A stretch of 37,730 bases of DNA from Candidatus Woesearchaeota archaeon (GCA_017609385.1 JAFCEA010000004.1:1-37730), one strand, 5' to 3'. Shown: positions 28,050 to 35,779, counted from the first letter of the stretch. Notes: generated from the sequence alone by a model not told the origin. Numbers and translations are program-made.

Positions 28050-28117
28050 ATGTGCGAACGAAGTGAGCGTGTCTGACTTTATGCCTGACCTTCGTGCCAG
28101 CTTAGCAAGAAGCTGTA
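28050..28117 (-). repeat. Extra-tRNA copy (E4) of the hairpin-rich element found in the tRNA-Glu/Ser/Pro T-loop introns
   Basis: Minus strand 'ACAGCTTCTTGCTAAGCTGGCACGAAGGTCAGGCATAAAGTCAGACACGCTCACTTCGTTCGC' is collinear with the tRNA-Glu intron 'ACAGCTGTTTGCTCAGCTGGCACGCATGTCCAGCATAAAGCTGGACTCGCTCGCTACGCTCGC'. Confidence 0.75.
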
Positions 28118-28294
28118 TGGGGCCGCCGAGACTTCCGAAAATGGTTGCGAGCGAAGCGAGCTCGGTGGGCTTGCTGTTAGGCAATGCCCGCCCTTGCGTA
28201 TCAAATGAGCGTAACCATTTGTTTGAACTCGGGTTACCAGCGTTCCAGGATAACACCCCGGGCTGGAATGATAGCCAAACTACACTACGGCCCC
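28118..28294 (-). tRNA. tRNA-Pro(GGG) with two introns: ~13 nt at 37/38 (28243-28255) and 90 nt in the T-loop (28132-28221)
   Basis: Acceptor GGGGCCG/CGGCCCC, A73, anticodon stem CCAGC/GCTGG, T-stem CCGAG/CTCGG with loop TTCAAA|intron|T. Confidence 0.8.
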
Positions 28295-28296
28295 AA

Positions 28297-30771
28297 TTAA
28301 AAAACCTTACTAACATGCTCGCTCTTGGTTACTCTTAATATATTATCAACAAAACTCTCTATCTTGCTTTCATGGCTGACTGTTATTATCTGCTTTATAT
28401 TTAACTGGTCAAGCACATCTTTCATCTTATCAAGCTGGTCTGTTGAAAATCCATCTGTTGGCTCATCCAGAATTATGATATCCTTTGTTTTTATTCCCCC
28501 AATTAAATCATTTATTACCCTATTGAGGGCAAGCCTGTAAGCTAAGGCACATGATGTTCTCTCACCACCGCTAAGATATTCAATGCTTGTTTCATAATCA
28601 TTCTGCTCTATTATTGGCGTAAACTCATCATCAAGTCTTACACCAATGGTCTCTTCCTCCATAAGAATATTAAACCAGTTTTGGAAGAATTCATTAAACT
28701 CTTGGTAAACCCTTAGCATAATCTGCCTTTCCATCATTGACATAAGCTTTATAAAATATTCATCAAGCCAGTTCCTCATTTGTTTTAGATGGTTAATTTT
28801 TTCCTTGATTCTTAATTTTTCATCAATTTCTTTTTCCAATCCTTTAATTGCTTTATTAATGCCTTCTGCTTCCTTTTCAAGCTGTGCTTTTTTTATTGCT
28901 AAAAGTGTTTCATCTGAGATTGCCTTCTCAAGCTCTTGTTTTATTATTTTGTAGTTTTGCTCAATTCCTTCAAATCTCTTTATCTTATCATCTAGCTCTA
29001 TTTTCAAATTGTTTATCTCTCCAACATCTTTTTTTAATAATGCAATGTTCTTTAAAATCTCTTCCCTACTTTTATTTTTTTCATCCATAAGATTTATTAG
29101 GTTCTGCCTTTCATTTAACATAGTGTTGGATTTATGAATTTTTTTAAGTAAATCTTTTGATTCAGAAATCTTATTTTTTATTTTATCTAAATCTTTTGAA
29201 TTTATAAAATCAAGCTCTTTCTTAATCTTCTCCTCATCTAAACTTAACCTATTAAGCAACTTTTGTTTTTCAATAATCTCTTTTCCCAGTTGCCCAAACC
29301 TTTCTATTTCAATCTTTAATCTATCAGTGGTTTTTTCTTTTTGCAGCAGGCTCTCTAGCTCTGCATTTAAATCTTTAAGCTCATCAATAACTTTCTTTTT
29401 TCTTTTATTTTCTTGCTTTAAGGTTTCAACATAATCTTTTATTTTTTTATCTTCAAGATCATTAATGTATTTTTTGTGTTCTGATGATAATTTCTGTGAG
29501 CATATAGGACATTTATCTGATTTTAAGATGTCTTTTTTTATTTTTTCGGATTTTTCTTTATTGACTTCATTTTCTTTAATTATTAAACTTATTTTTTTAA
29601 TCTCCTCTTCTTTTTCAACAATTTCTTTCTTAAGATCTTCTTTTTTGTGGATATCATGCTGAAGCTGGTCAAACATATTTTTCTTTATAATAATCTTTTT
29701 TGACTCTTCTGATTTTGTTAATATTCCTTCTTCTAGTTCTTTTTTTCTTCTTTGCAATGACTTATTTTTTTCAGTCAGTTCAACTTTCCTCTGCATTAAG
29801 TAATTATATTCTTCCTCTTTCTTTATTATTAATTTTTCCACTTCTGATTCATTTTCTTTTATTGGTTTTATCTCAAATTTCTCTATTTTTGTATTGAACT
29901 CTTTTATGCTTTTATCCAGAACTTCTATATTTTCTTTGTAATTTTGTACTAACATAACCTTTTCTTTAAGTCTTGTGTTTGCTATTTCCTCTTTTTTCCT
30001 TAAATCATTTAATTCATTAATCCTTTTTTCCAGTTGGTTTATACTTTCTTTCTTTTCCTTAACAACAGATTCCGCTGCCTTTATCTTTGGTTTTATCTCA
30101 TCTACTTTTGTTATCACATTCCTTAACTCATTTTCTCTTTCCTTTTTCTGTATTTTTTTTTCTTCAAGGTCAGCAATCATCCCATTAAATTCCTTTGTTT
30201 TCTCTCTTATTTCCCTTATTATGATTTGACTGTTTTCCCTGATTCTTTTGTATTTGTCAATCTGAAAAACTCTTCTTAAAGTGTCAAGCCTGTAATCTTT
30301 GTCATCTAACAATATCTGTTTCATCTCTTCCTGTGGCGTATAAACAGTATACCTGTAAATCAATGATTTGGTCTTTGTAACAAGTTCTTTGGGATAACCC
30401 AAAAGGTCAAGAATTTTTGATTTTAATTCAACAGCAGTTCCCTCTGTTTTTTTGTTATTTATTATTATAAACCCAGAGTCCTGTCTTACATCACCTCTTT
30501 TCCTTTTTAATGTTCTTTTTATTATTATATCTTTATTGTCAAGACTAAATTTAAGTTCAACAGAACCCTTGTTTTTGCCGTTTCTTAAAAGAGAATTACC
30601 AGACAAAGACCTCATTATGCCAAAAAGTGCAAATTCTATGGCTAGTAGTATGGTTGATTTTCCGCTACCTATATCACCACTTAAAAGAACAGAGCCACGT
30701 GGAAAATTTATGGTTTGGTTGAGATAGCTTCTTATGTTCTCAAGCTTCACATATTTTATTATCATACACAT
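28297..30771 (-). CDS. rad50: DNA double-strand break repair ATPase Rad50 (SMC-like)
   Basis: 824 aa; 'LLSGDIGSGKSTILLAIEFALFG' Walker A, coiled coil with zinc hook 'CPICSQKL', 'YLSGGERTSCALAYRLALNRVI', 'IILDEPTDGF'. Confidence 0.95.
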   Translation of the reverse strand: MCMIIKYVKLENIRSYLNQTINFPRGSVLLSGDIGSGKSTILLAIEFALFGIMRSLSGNSLLRNGKNKGSVELKFSLDNKDIIIKRTLKRKRGDVRQDSGFIIINNKKTEGTAVELKSKILDLLGYPKELVTKTKSLIYRYTVYTPQEEMKQILLDDKDYRLDTLRRVFQIDKYKRIRENSQIIIREIREKTKEFNGMIADLEEKKIQKKERENELRNVITKVDEIKPKIKAAESVVKEKKESINQLEKRINELNDLRKKEEIANTRLKEKVMLVQNYKENIEVLDKSIKEFNTKIEKFEIKPIKENESEVEKLIIKKEEEYNYLMQRKVELTEKNKSLQRRKKELEEGILTKSEESKKIIIKKNMFDQLQHDIHKKEDLKKEIVEKEEEIKKISLIIKENEVNKEKSEKIKKDILKSDKCPICSQKLSSEHKKYINDLEDKKIKDYVETLKQENKRKKKVIDELKDLNAELESLLQKEKTTDRLKIEIERFGQLGKEIIEKQKLLNRLSLDEEKIKKELDFINSKDLDKIKNKISESKDLLKKIHKSNTMLNERQNLINLMDEKNKSREEILKNIALLKKDVGEINNLKIELDDKIKRFEGIEQNYKIIKQELEKAISDETLLAIKKAQLEKEAEGINKAIKGLEKEIDEKLRIKEKINHLKQMRNWLDEYFIKLMSMMERQIMLRVYQEFNEFFQNWFNILMEEETIGVRLDDEFTPIIEQNDYETSIEYLSGGERTSCALAYRLALNRVINDLIGGIKTKDIIILDEPTDGFSTDQLDKMKDVLDQLNIKQIITVSHESKIESFVDNILRVTKSEHVSKVF

Positions 30772-30921
30772 AAAAAATATTTCCCAAGTTTTTATATTTA
30801 ATTAAACTAAAAACCATATATTATAAAAATCACCACTACTAAATAGAAAAATATTTAAATAGAGGATAGTTCCTTTACCAATAGGAAAATACAGCACTAC
30901 TAACGCAGCTAGGAGAATAAA

Positions 30922-31119
30922 ATGGATACAAGTCAAATAGAAAGAATAGTTGATGGTGAAATTATGTATGTCAATAAACATAAGGAAGGTGCAGATATAA
31001 TAATCAAAACAATGAACTCAAAGTTTAAAGTAATTCACTGTGGGAAAGATAAGTCTCAATTTTATAATAAAATAAAACCTAGGCAACATCTTATTTATAC
31101 AAAATCTTATTTATATTGA
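30922..31119 (+). CDS. Small hypothetical protein, paralog of the ORF at 33749
   Basis: 65 aa; AGGAG upstream of ATG, TATA-like 'aatatttaaata' at ~30850; aligns with the 76-aa ORF at 33749. Confidence 0.65.
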   Translation: MDTSQIERIVDGEIMYVNKHKEGADIIIKTMNSKFKVIHCGKDKSQFYNKIKPRQHLIYTKSYLY

Positions 31120-31162
31120 GAGGAGAGAACTATGTGTTGTCAATAGTAAAAATCAACACAAG

Positions 31163-31171
31163 CTTTATATA
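31163..31171 (+). promoter_or_regulatory. Putative archaeal TATA box of the peptide/radical SAM cassette
   Basis: 'ctttatata' about 61 nt upstream of the 31232 start. Confidence 0.5.
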
Positions 31172-31231
31172 CTTCAATGTTTATTAGTATAATATTAGTT
31201 ACTAAACTAAAAAAATATGGGGTAAAATAAA

Positions 31232-31486
31232 ATGGCAAGCCAAGTATTAGAAGAAAAGTTAAGTTCTGTTCCAGAAAAGGAACAAAAAGATGGAACATAC
31301 CAGCCACCAGATGAATATATGGGTTGTCCAAAAAAAACATACGCAGGACAACCGAAACTAGAGCATGAGAAAACTATGAATGTAATTAATGAAGCAATGG
31401 TCAATGCAGATACAATTGAACTTACACCAACACGAAGATTAGGGCTTGATGCCTGTGGCTGTACAGGAAACGGTTCTTGTAGATGA
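31232..31486 (+). CDS. Candidate RiPP precursor peptide
   Basis: 84 aa, charged leader-like N-terminus and terminal Cys/Gly-rich segment 'LDACGCTGNGSCR'; immediately upstream of a SPASM radical SAM gene. Confidence 0.75.
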   Translation: MASQVLEEKLSSVPEKEQKDGTYQPPDEYMGCPKKTYAGQPKLEHEKTMNVINEAMVNADTIELTPTRRLGLDACGCTGNGSCR

Positions 31487-31505
31487 AACTCTTAATCTTT
31501 TTGTA

Positions 31506-31548
31506 TGAAGTGCTGAATACGCGGAGGCGTGTGTTTTCATTCACTTCA
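31506..31548 (+). promoter_or_regulatory. Imperfect hairpin between precursor and maturase genes
   Basis: tgaagtg-ctg-aatacgc-ggag-gcgtgtg-ttttcat-tcacttca inverted repeat. Confidence 0.45.
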
Positions 31549-31590
31549 ACTTTGTTATCAAGAATATAAGGAAATTATTGAGAGAGAAGT

Positions 31591-32865
31591 ATGTATAAGG
31601 CTAGCCGGTATAATAATTTTTTTTTGGAAAAAGATTCTATTTTTTTGTTTAATTCATTTAGCAGGGCTTCTATTAAAGTCAAAAAAGCTGAGTTAGGAAA
31701 AGTAAAGGCTATATTAAGAAAAAAAGATCCATGTACAGGAAAAAATAAGAAATATCAGGATATATTGATAAAAAATGGTTTTATTTTATCAGGTAATATC
31801 AATGAAATTGAAATTCTTGAATATTTATATAATGCAAATTATTTCCAAACAGATAAAATCACTGTTGCATTAGTACCAACATTACGATGTAATTTTAAAT
31901 GCCCCTATTGTTTTGAGGCAGGACGCGGAAAAGAAAATAATGAAGTTAAAGACTATTTTGATGTTTTAAAGAAGTTTGCTAATAAAAATTTTTGTAATAA
32001 AAAAAGAGTACATATTAGCTTATTTGGTGGAGAACCTCTTTTAAAAAAAGATGAAATTTTTTCTTATCTAGATTACCTATCAATACAAAGTAAAAAATAT
32101 GGTTATGAGTTAAGTACTGATATTGTAACAAATGGATTCTTATTGGATGAAGATACAGTTAGTGCATTATTAAAGTATAATTGTGTTTCAATTCAAGTTA
32201 CCTTAGATGGTCATAAAGAAACTCACAATAAACTTCGTGTATTACATAATAATGGTAAAACCTTTGACACGATTGTCAATAATTTTACAACAGCAATACG
32301 ATATGCTATTAAAATAAAATCAAATATTCAGTTTGTACTACGAATAAATTTATTAAATCAAAGTGTTGATGATGTTAAGTCAATTTTTAATTTGTTTGAT
32401 AAGGACGAGAGAAAAAAAATAAATATATATTTTAGGCCAATCTATTCAACTAGTCATTGCAATGTATCTAGTAGTAATACAATTTTTGATTTAAAAAAAT
32501 TTTATGATGAAGCAAATAAGTATGGATTTAGTATACTTAAAAGTACTTATTATCTACAATATTGTGAATCAGATGGAGGAATTAATTTTTTTTATGTTAC
32601 CCCTGATTTAAAAATATGGAAATGCATAAACGAATCGACAGAAACAGCTGATATTGGCTATATTGATAAAACAGGTACTACACAACTAAATTCAATGCAT
32701 ATAGCAAAGTGGTATCAAAAATCAAATCCTTTCAAGGATGAAAAATGCCGGAAGTGTTATTATTTACCAGTATGTTATGGTGGGTGTCCTCTTCATTATA
32801 TTAAAACAGGAAAACGGAGATGTACAAGTAAAGATATGACTATAACTCCTTATTTTTATTCGTGA
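31591..32865 (+). CDS. Radical SAM/SPASM peptide maturase
   Basis: 424 aa; radical SAM 'PTLRCNFKCPYCFEAGRG', 'SLFGGEPLL', C-terminal SPASM 'CRKCYYLPVCYGGCPLHYIKTGKRRC'; N-terminal ~90-aa extension typical of peptide-modifying members. Confidence 0.92.
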   Translation: MYKASRYNNFFLEKDSIFLFNSFSRASIKVKKAELGKVKAILRKKDPCTGKNKKYQDILIKNGFILSGNINEIEILEYLYNANYFQTDKITVALVPTLRCNFKCPYCFEAGRGKENNEVKDYFDVLKKFANKNFCNKKRVHISLFGGEPLLKKDEIFSYLDYLSIQSKKYGYELSTDIVTNGFLLDEDTVSALLKYNCVSIQVTLDGHKETHNKLRVLHNNGKTFDTIVNNFTTAIRYAIKIKSNIQFVLRINLLNQSVDDVKSIFNLFDKDERKKINIYFRPIYSTSHCNVSSSNTIFDLKKFYDEANKYGFSILKSTYYLQYCESDGGINFFYVTPDLKIWKCINESTETADIGYIDKTGTTQLNSMHIAKWYQKSNPFKDEKCRKCYYLPVCYGGCPLHYIKTGKRRCTSKDMTITPYFYS

Positions 32866-33107
32866 GAATCAATAACACTTAACGTGTATCTGAAGTCCTG
32901 AACAAGCGAGCAATTTGGATGGAGTAGCGAAGATGAAGCACACCCACATATTAAAATGGAGTTCTTTGTTTACATTATTGAAAACTTGTGCTCATGAATT
33001 GAAGCTGTTTAGACTTTGTTATAAGCAGTTGCTAAGTAATTGATTTCTTTTTTTTGTTTAGTCGTCTAAGCGAAGCCAAGCCCCTTGTATTGATGTCAAT
33101 AATAGAA

Positions 33108-33318
33108 CCCCTTTTTTCTAGTTGATTTATGTTTTCTTTTTTCCTTAACAACAGACTCTGCTGTATTTATCCTTGGTTTTATCTCATCTATTTTTGTTAT
33201 TACATTCCTTAACTCATCATTTCTTTGCTTTTTCTGCATTTTTTTCTTCAAGGTCAGAAACTATCCAACTAAATTCCTTTGTTTTCTCTTTTATTTCTCT
33301 TATTATAATTTGACTATT
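33108..33318 (-). pseudogene. Degenerate duplicate of an internal rad50 fragment (corresponding to ~30023-30239)
   Basis: Extended nucleotide similarity, e.g. 'ccttaacaacag', 'tggttttatctcatcta', 'attccttaactca', 'ttcttcaaggtcag', 'ttaaattcctttgttttctct'; reading frame disrupted by indels and N-terminus missing. Confidence 0.88.
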
Positions 33319-33396
33319 TTCCCAAGTTTTTATATTTAATTAAACTAAAAACCATATATCATAAAAATTACTACTCCTAAATAGAAAAATATTTAA
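33319..33396 (+). repeat. Duplicate of the rad50-ORF65 intergenic promoter region 30781-30858
   Basis: 78 nt versus 78 nt with about 4 differences by eye, ending in the same 'aaatagaaaaatatttaa' TATA-like block. Confidence 0.92.
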
Positions 33397-33420
33397 GCAA
33401 GTGATGTTATTTCTTGAAAA

Positions 33421-33735
33421 ATGGGAGAATATAAAGGTATTTTAGATACAGAACTATATCAATTTGCCTGTTGCTCATATAAAAAATATAGGGAATATGC
33501 CAGTAATTTAACTGAGGAAAACAAAGAAAAATGTTGGAAGATATATAATTCCCTTAAAGGGATTAGTCCCGGGCTCTTAGATAGAGAAAATATTGTTCAA
33601 AAAATTGAGGAAATCCAGAAAAATAAAAAATTTAATTTAAATATAAGACAGAAAAAAGGATATTATTCAATAGATGTTCAAATGCAGGATTTGAATATAG
33701 AGATTGCGCATTTTGAGGCTGTTAAGTTTAAATAG
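33421..33735 (+). CDS. Hypothetical protein
   Basis: 104 aa ORF downstream of the duplicated promoter; no recognisable family. Confidence 0.6.
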   Translation: MGEYKGILDTELYQFACCSYKKYREYASNLTEENKEKCWKIYNSLKGISPGLLDRENIVQKIEEIQKNKKFNLNIRQKKGYYSIDVQMQDLNIEIAHFEAVKFK

Positions 33736-33748
33736 TGAGGAAGAAAAA

Positions 33749-33979
33749 ATGAAGACAAGAAAAATAGAAGAAATATTAAGCGGGGAAATTATAAATATAA
33801 CAGAGAAAGAAAATTGTATTCATATATTAGTTAAGGTTTCTGAAGGTGAGTCACTAGTGATTCATTACAATGGCTATAACCCATTGTTTAACAAAAAAAT
33901 AATTGGTAAGGACATTATCTACGCAAAAGATAATAAATTGTATGTTGGAGACCATAACAAATACGTTGAAATAAATTAA
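33749..33979 (+). CDS. Small hypothetical protein, paralog of the ORF at 30922
   Basis: Start placed at ATG 33749 after 'gaggaag'; MKTRKIEEILSGEIINITEKENCIHILVKVSEGESLVIHYNGYNPLFNKKIIGKDIIYAKDNKLYVGDHNKYVEIN. Confidence 0.65.
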   Translation: MKTRKIEEILSGEIINITEKENCIHILVKVSEGESLVIHYNGYNPLFNKKIIGKDIIYAKDNKLYVGDHNKYVEIN

Positions 33980-34037
33980 CTTAAAAAATATTTTTTCTAA
34001 ACACAAATTTTTTAAATAATCTGCTTTTATATTTCTA

Positions 34038-34883
34038 TTGATGATAGTTGAAACGCTTCTGGAAACACTAAAAATCCTTGTTATAGTCTTTGTATTAATG
34101 GTTATTGTTGAATTTTTTGAGTTAAAATATGGGAATAAGATTAGGAAGAATATCACAAAAAAGCCATTAACCCAATATGGTTTATCATCTTTGCTGGGAG
34201 TTACACCTGGTTGTTTTGGTGCATTCTTTATTGTTTCATCTTATGCGCATGGCATTGTTGGCTTTGGTGCTTTGACTGCAGTTATGATTGCAACAGCAGG
34301 AGATGAGGCCTTTATTATGCTTGCAAAAATACCTGGAACTGCATTATTGATATTTTTCCTCTGCCTTATTCTTGGAGTTATTGCCGGCTTTTTAGCTGAC
34401 AAGCTTATTAAAAAAACAAAATTAAAAATATCCAGACCATGCGAGATTAAGATTCATAAAAAGCAGGATCTGCAGGGAAAATCATTTTTTACTCATTTTT
34501 TAAAAAAGCATGTTTATGGCCACATAATCAAAGAGCACATACCAAGATTATTTCTGTGGCTTTTCTTTACAATGTTAATAATAAACTCCTTAATGCTGAG
34601 ATTTGATATTGGATCAATACTGCCGCAAAATAAATTAGCATTAATATTTATAGCTGCCTTGGTTGGAATAATTCCTGTTTCAGGCCCGCATATTGTTTTT
34701 GTTTTATTATTTGCCCAGGGCATAATCCCATTTTCAGTATTGCTAGTAAGCTCAATAGTCCAGGACGGCCACGGCCTCCTGCCCTTGTTATCTTATTCTG
34801 TAAAAGATACATTTTATGTGAAGATATTTAATGTCTTGTTTGGCTTAGGAATAGGCTTAATACTTCTTGCTATTGGAATTTAA
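34038..34883 (+). CDS. Polytopic membrane protein, putative metal (ArsP_2/manganese-type) efflux transporter
   Basis: 281 aa; two internally similar halves 'LLGVTPGCFGAFFIVSSYAHGIVGFGALTAVMIATAGDEAFIML' and 'LVGIIPVSGPHIVFVLLFAQGIIPFSVLLVSSIVQDGHGLLPLL'. Confidence 0.65.
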   Translation: MMIVETLLETLKILVIVFVLMVIVEFFELKYGNKIRKNITKKPLTQYGLSSLLGVTPGCFGAFFIVSSYAHGIVGFGALTAVMIATAGDEAFIMLAKIPGTALLIFFLCLILGVIAGFLADKLIKKTKLKISRPCEIKIHKKQDLQGKSFFTHFLKKHVYGHIIKEHIPRLFLWLFFTMLIINSLMLRFDIGSILPQNKLALIFIAALVGIIPVSGPHIVFVLLFAQGIIPFSVLLVSSIVQDGHGLLPLLSYSVKDTFYVKIFNVLFGLGIGLILLAIGI

Positions 34884-34912
34884 CTGAAAAATAAAAGAAA
34901 TTGCTGATTTAC

Positions 34913-35779
34913 TTACCTTTTTATGAATGAAGCAGCACCTAAAATAGCAGCATCCTCTAACCTGCCCTTAATAATTATTGGGTTTTTATTTACATAGACC
35001 CTTTCTTTGACTGTTTTTTTCATGTTTTTTGAGAAAAATTTCCAAGCATTTGAAATACCGCCGCCAATAATTATAACATCAGGATCAAAAATATTTACAA
35101 AATTTGCAACAGCAATACCAAGATAAAAACCCATTTTTTCAAAAACTTTTATTGCTTTTTTGTTTCCCTTTAATGCAAGTTTATAGGCATCTAAAGGAGT
35201 TTTTGCCTTTAGGCCTTTTGCAAGCCTCATAATTCCTCTGGCGCTTATGTATTCTTCAAGACAGCCCCTATTTCCACATTTGCTTCTTGTTCCATCAAAT
35301 TTTATTGTCATATGACCAAGCTCTCCTGCATTAATTCTTCCATGAAATATTTTTTTATTAACAACAATCCCTCCTCCAACACCTGTGCCAATGGTTAGTC
35401 CAATAACACAGTTATGTTTTTTTCCACTGCCATAAAGAGCTTCTCCAAGAGTAAAGCAGTTAGCATCATTATCAACAAACACTGGAACCTTGAATTTTTT
35501 CTCTAATATTTTTTTTAGATTAACTTTTTTAAATGGAATATTCTTTGGGTTTATGATAAGGCCTTTTCTATAATCCAATGGTCCTGGAGAGCCTATCCCA
35601 ATTCCTACTACCTCTTTTGTCATTACATTGTTGATGGCCTTAACAAGATTTTTTATAACAATATTTTTTCCTTTGTTTGGCTCTGTTTTTACCTCTACCT
35701 TTTTAATCACTTTACCACCAAGAACTAATCCAGCCCTTATGTTAGTTCCTCCCAAGTCAACTCCAATAGTATATTTCAT
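34913..35779 (-). CDS. ROK family sugar kinase (glucokinase-like)
   Basis: 288 aa; 'IGVDLGGTNIRAGLV', 'GIGSPGPLD', 'VFVDNDANCFTLGEA', 'GHMTIKFDGTRSKCGNRGCLEEYIS' zinc motif. Confidence 0.94.
   Translation of the reverse strand: MKYTIGVDLGGTNIRAGLVLGGKVIKKVEVKTEPNKGKNIVIKNLVKAINNVMTKEVVGIGIGSPGPLDYRKGLIINPKNIPFKKVNLKKILEKKFKVPVFVDNDANCFTLGEALYGSGKKHNCVIGLTIGTGVGGGIVVNKKIFHGRINAGELGHMTIKFDGTRSKCGNRGCLEEYISARGIMRLAKGLKAKTPLDAYKLALKGNKKAIKVFEKMGFYLGIAVANFVNIFDPDVIIIGGGISNAWKFFSKNMKKTVKERVYVNKNPIIIKGRLEDAAILGAASFIKR

Noticed and set aside
28032-28338. 94-aa (-) and 91-aa (+) ORFs
   Set aside because: They overlap tRNA-Pro and the adjacent hairpin element; spurious.
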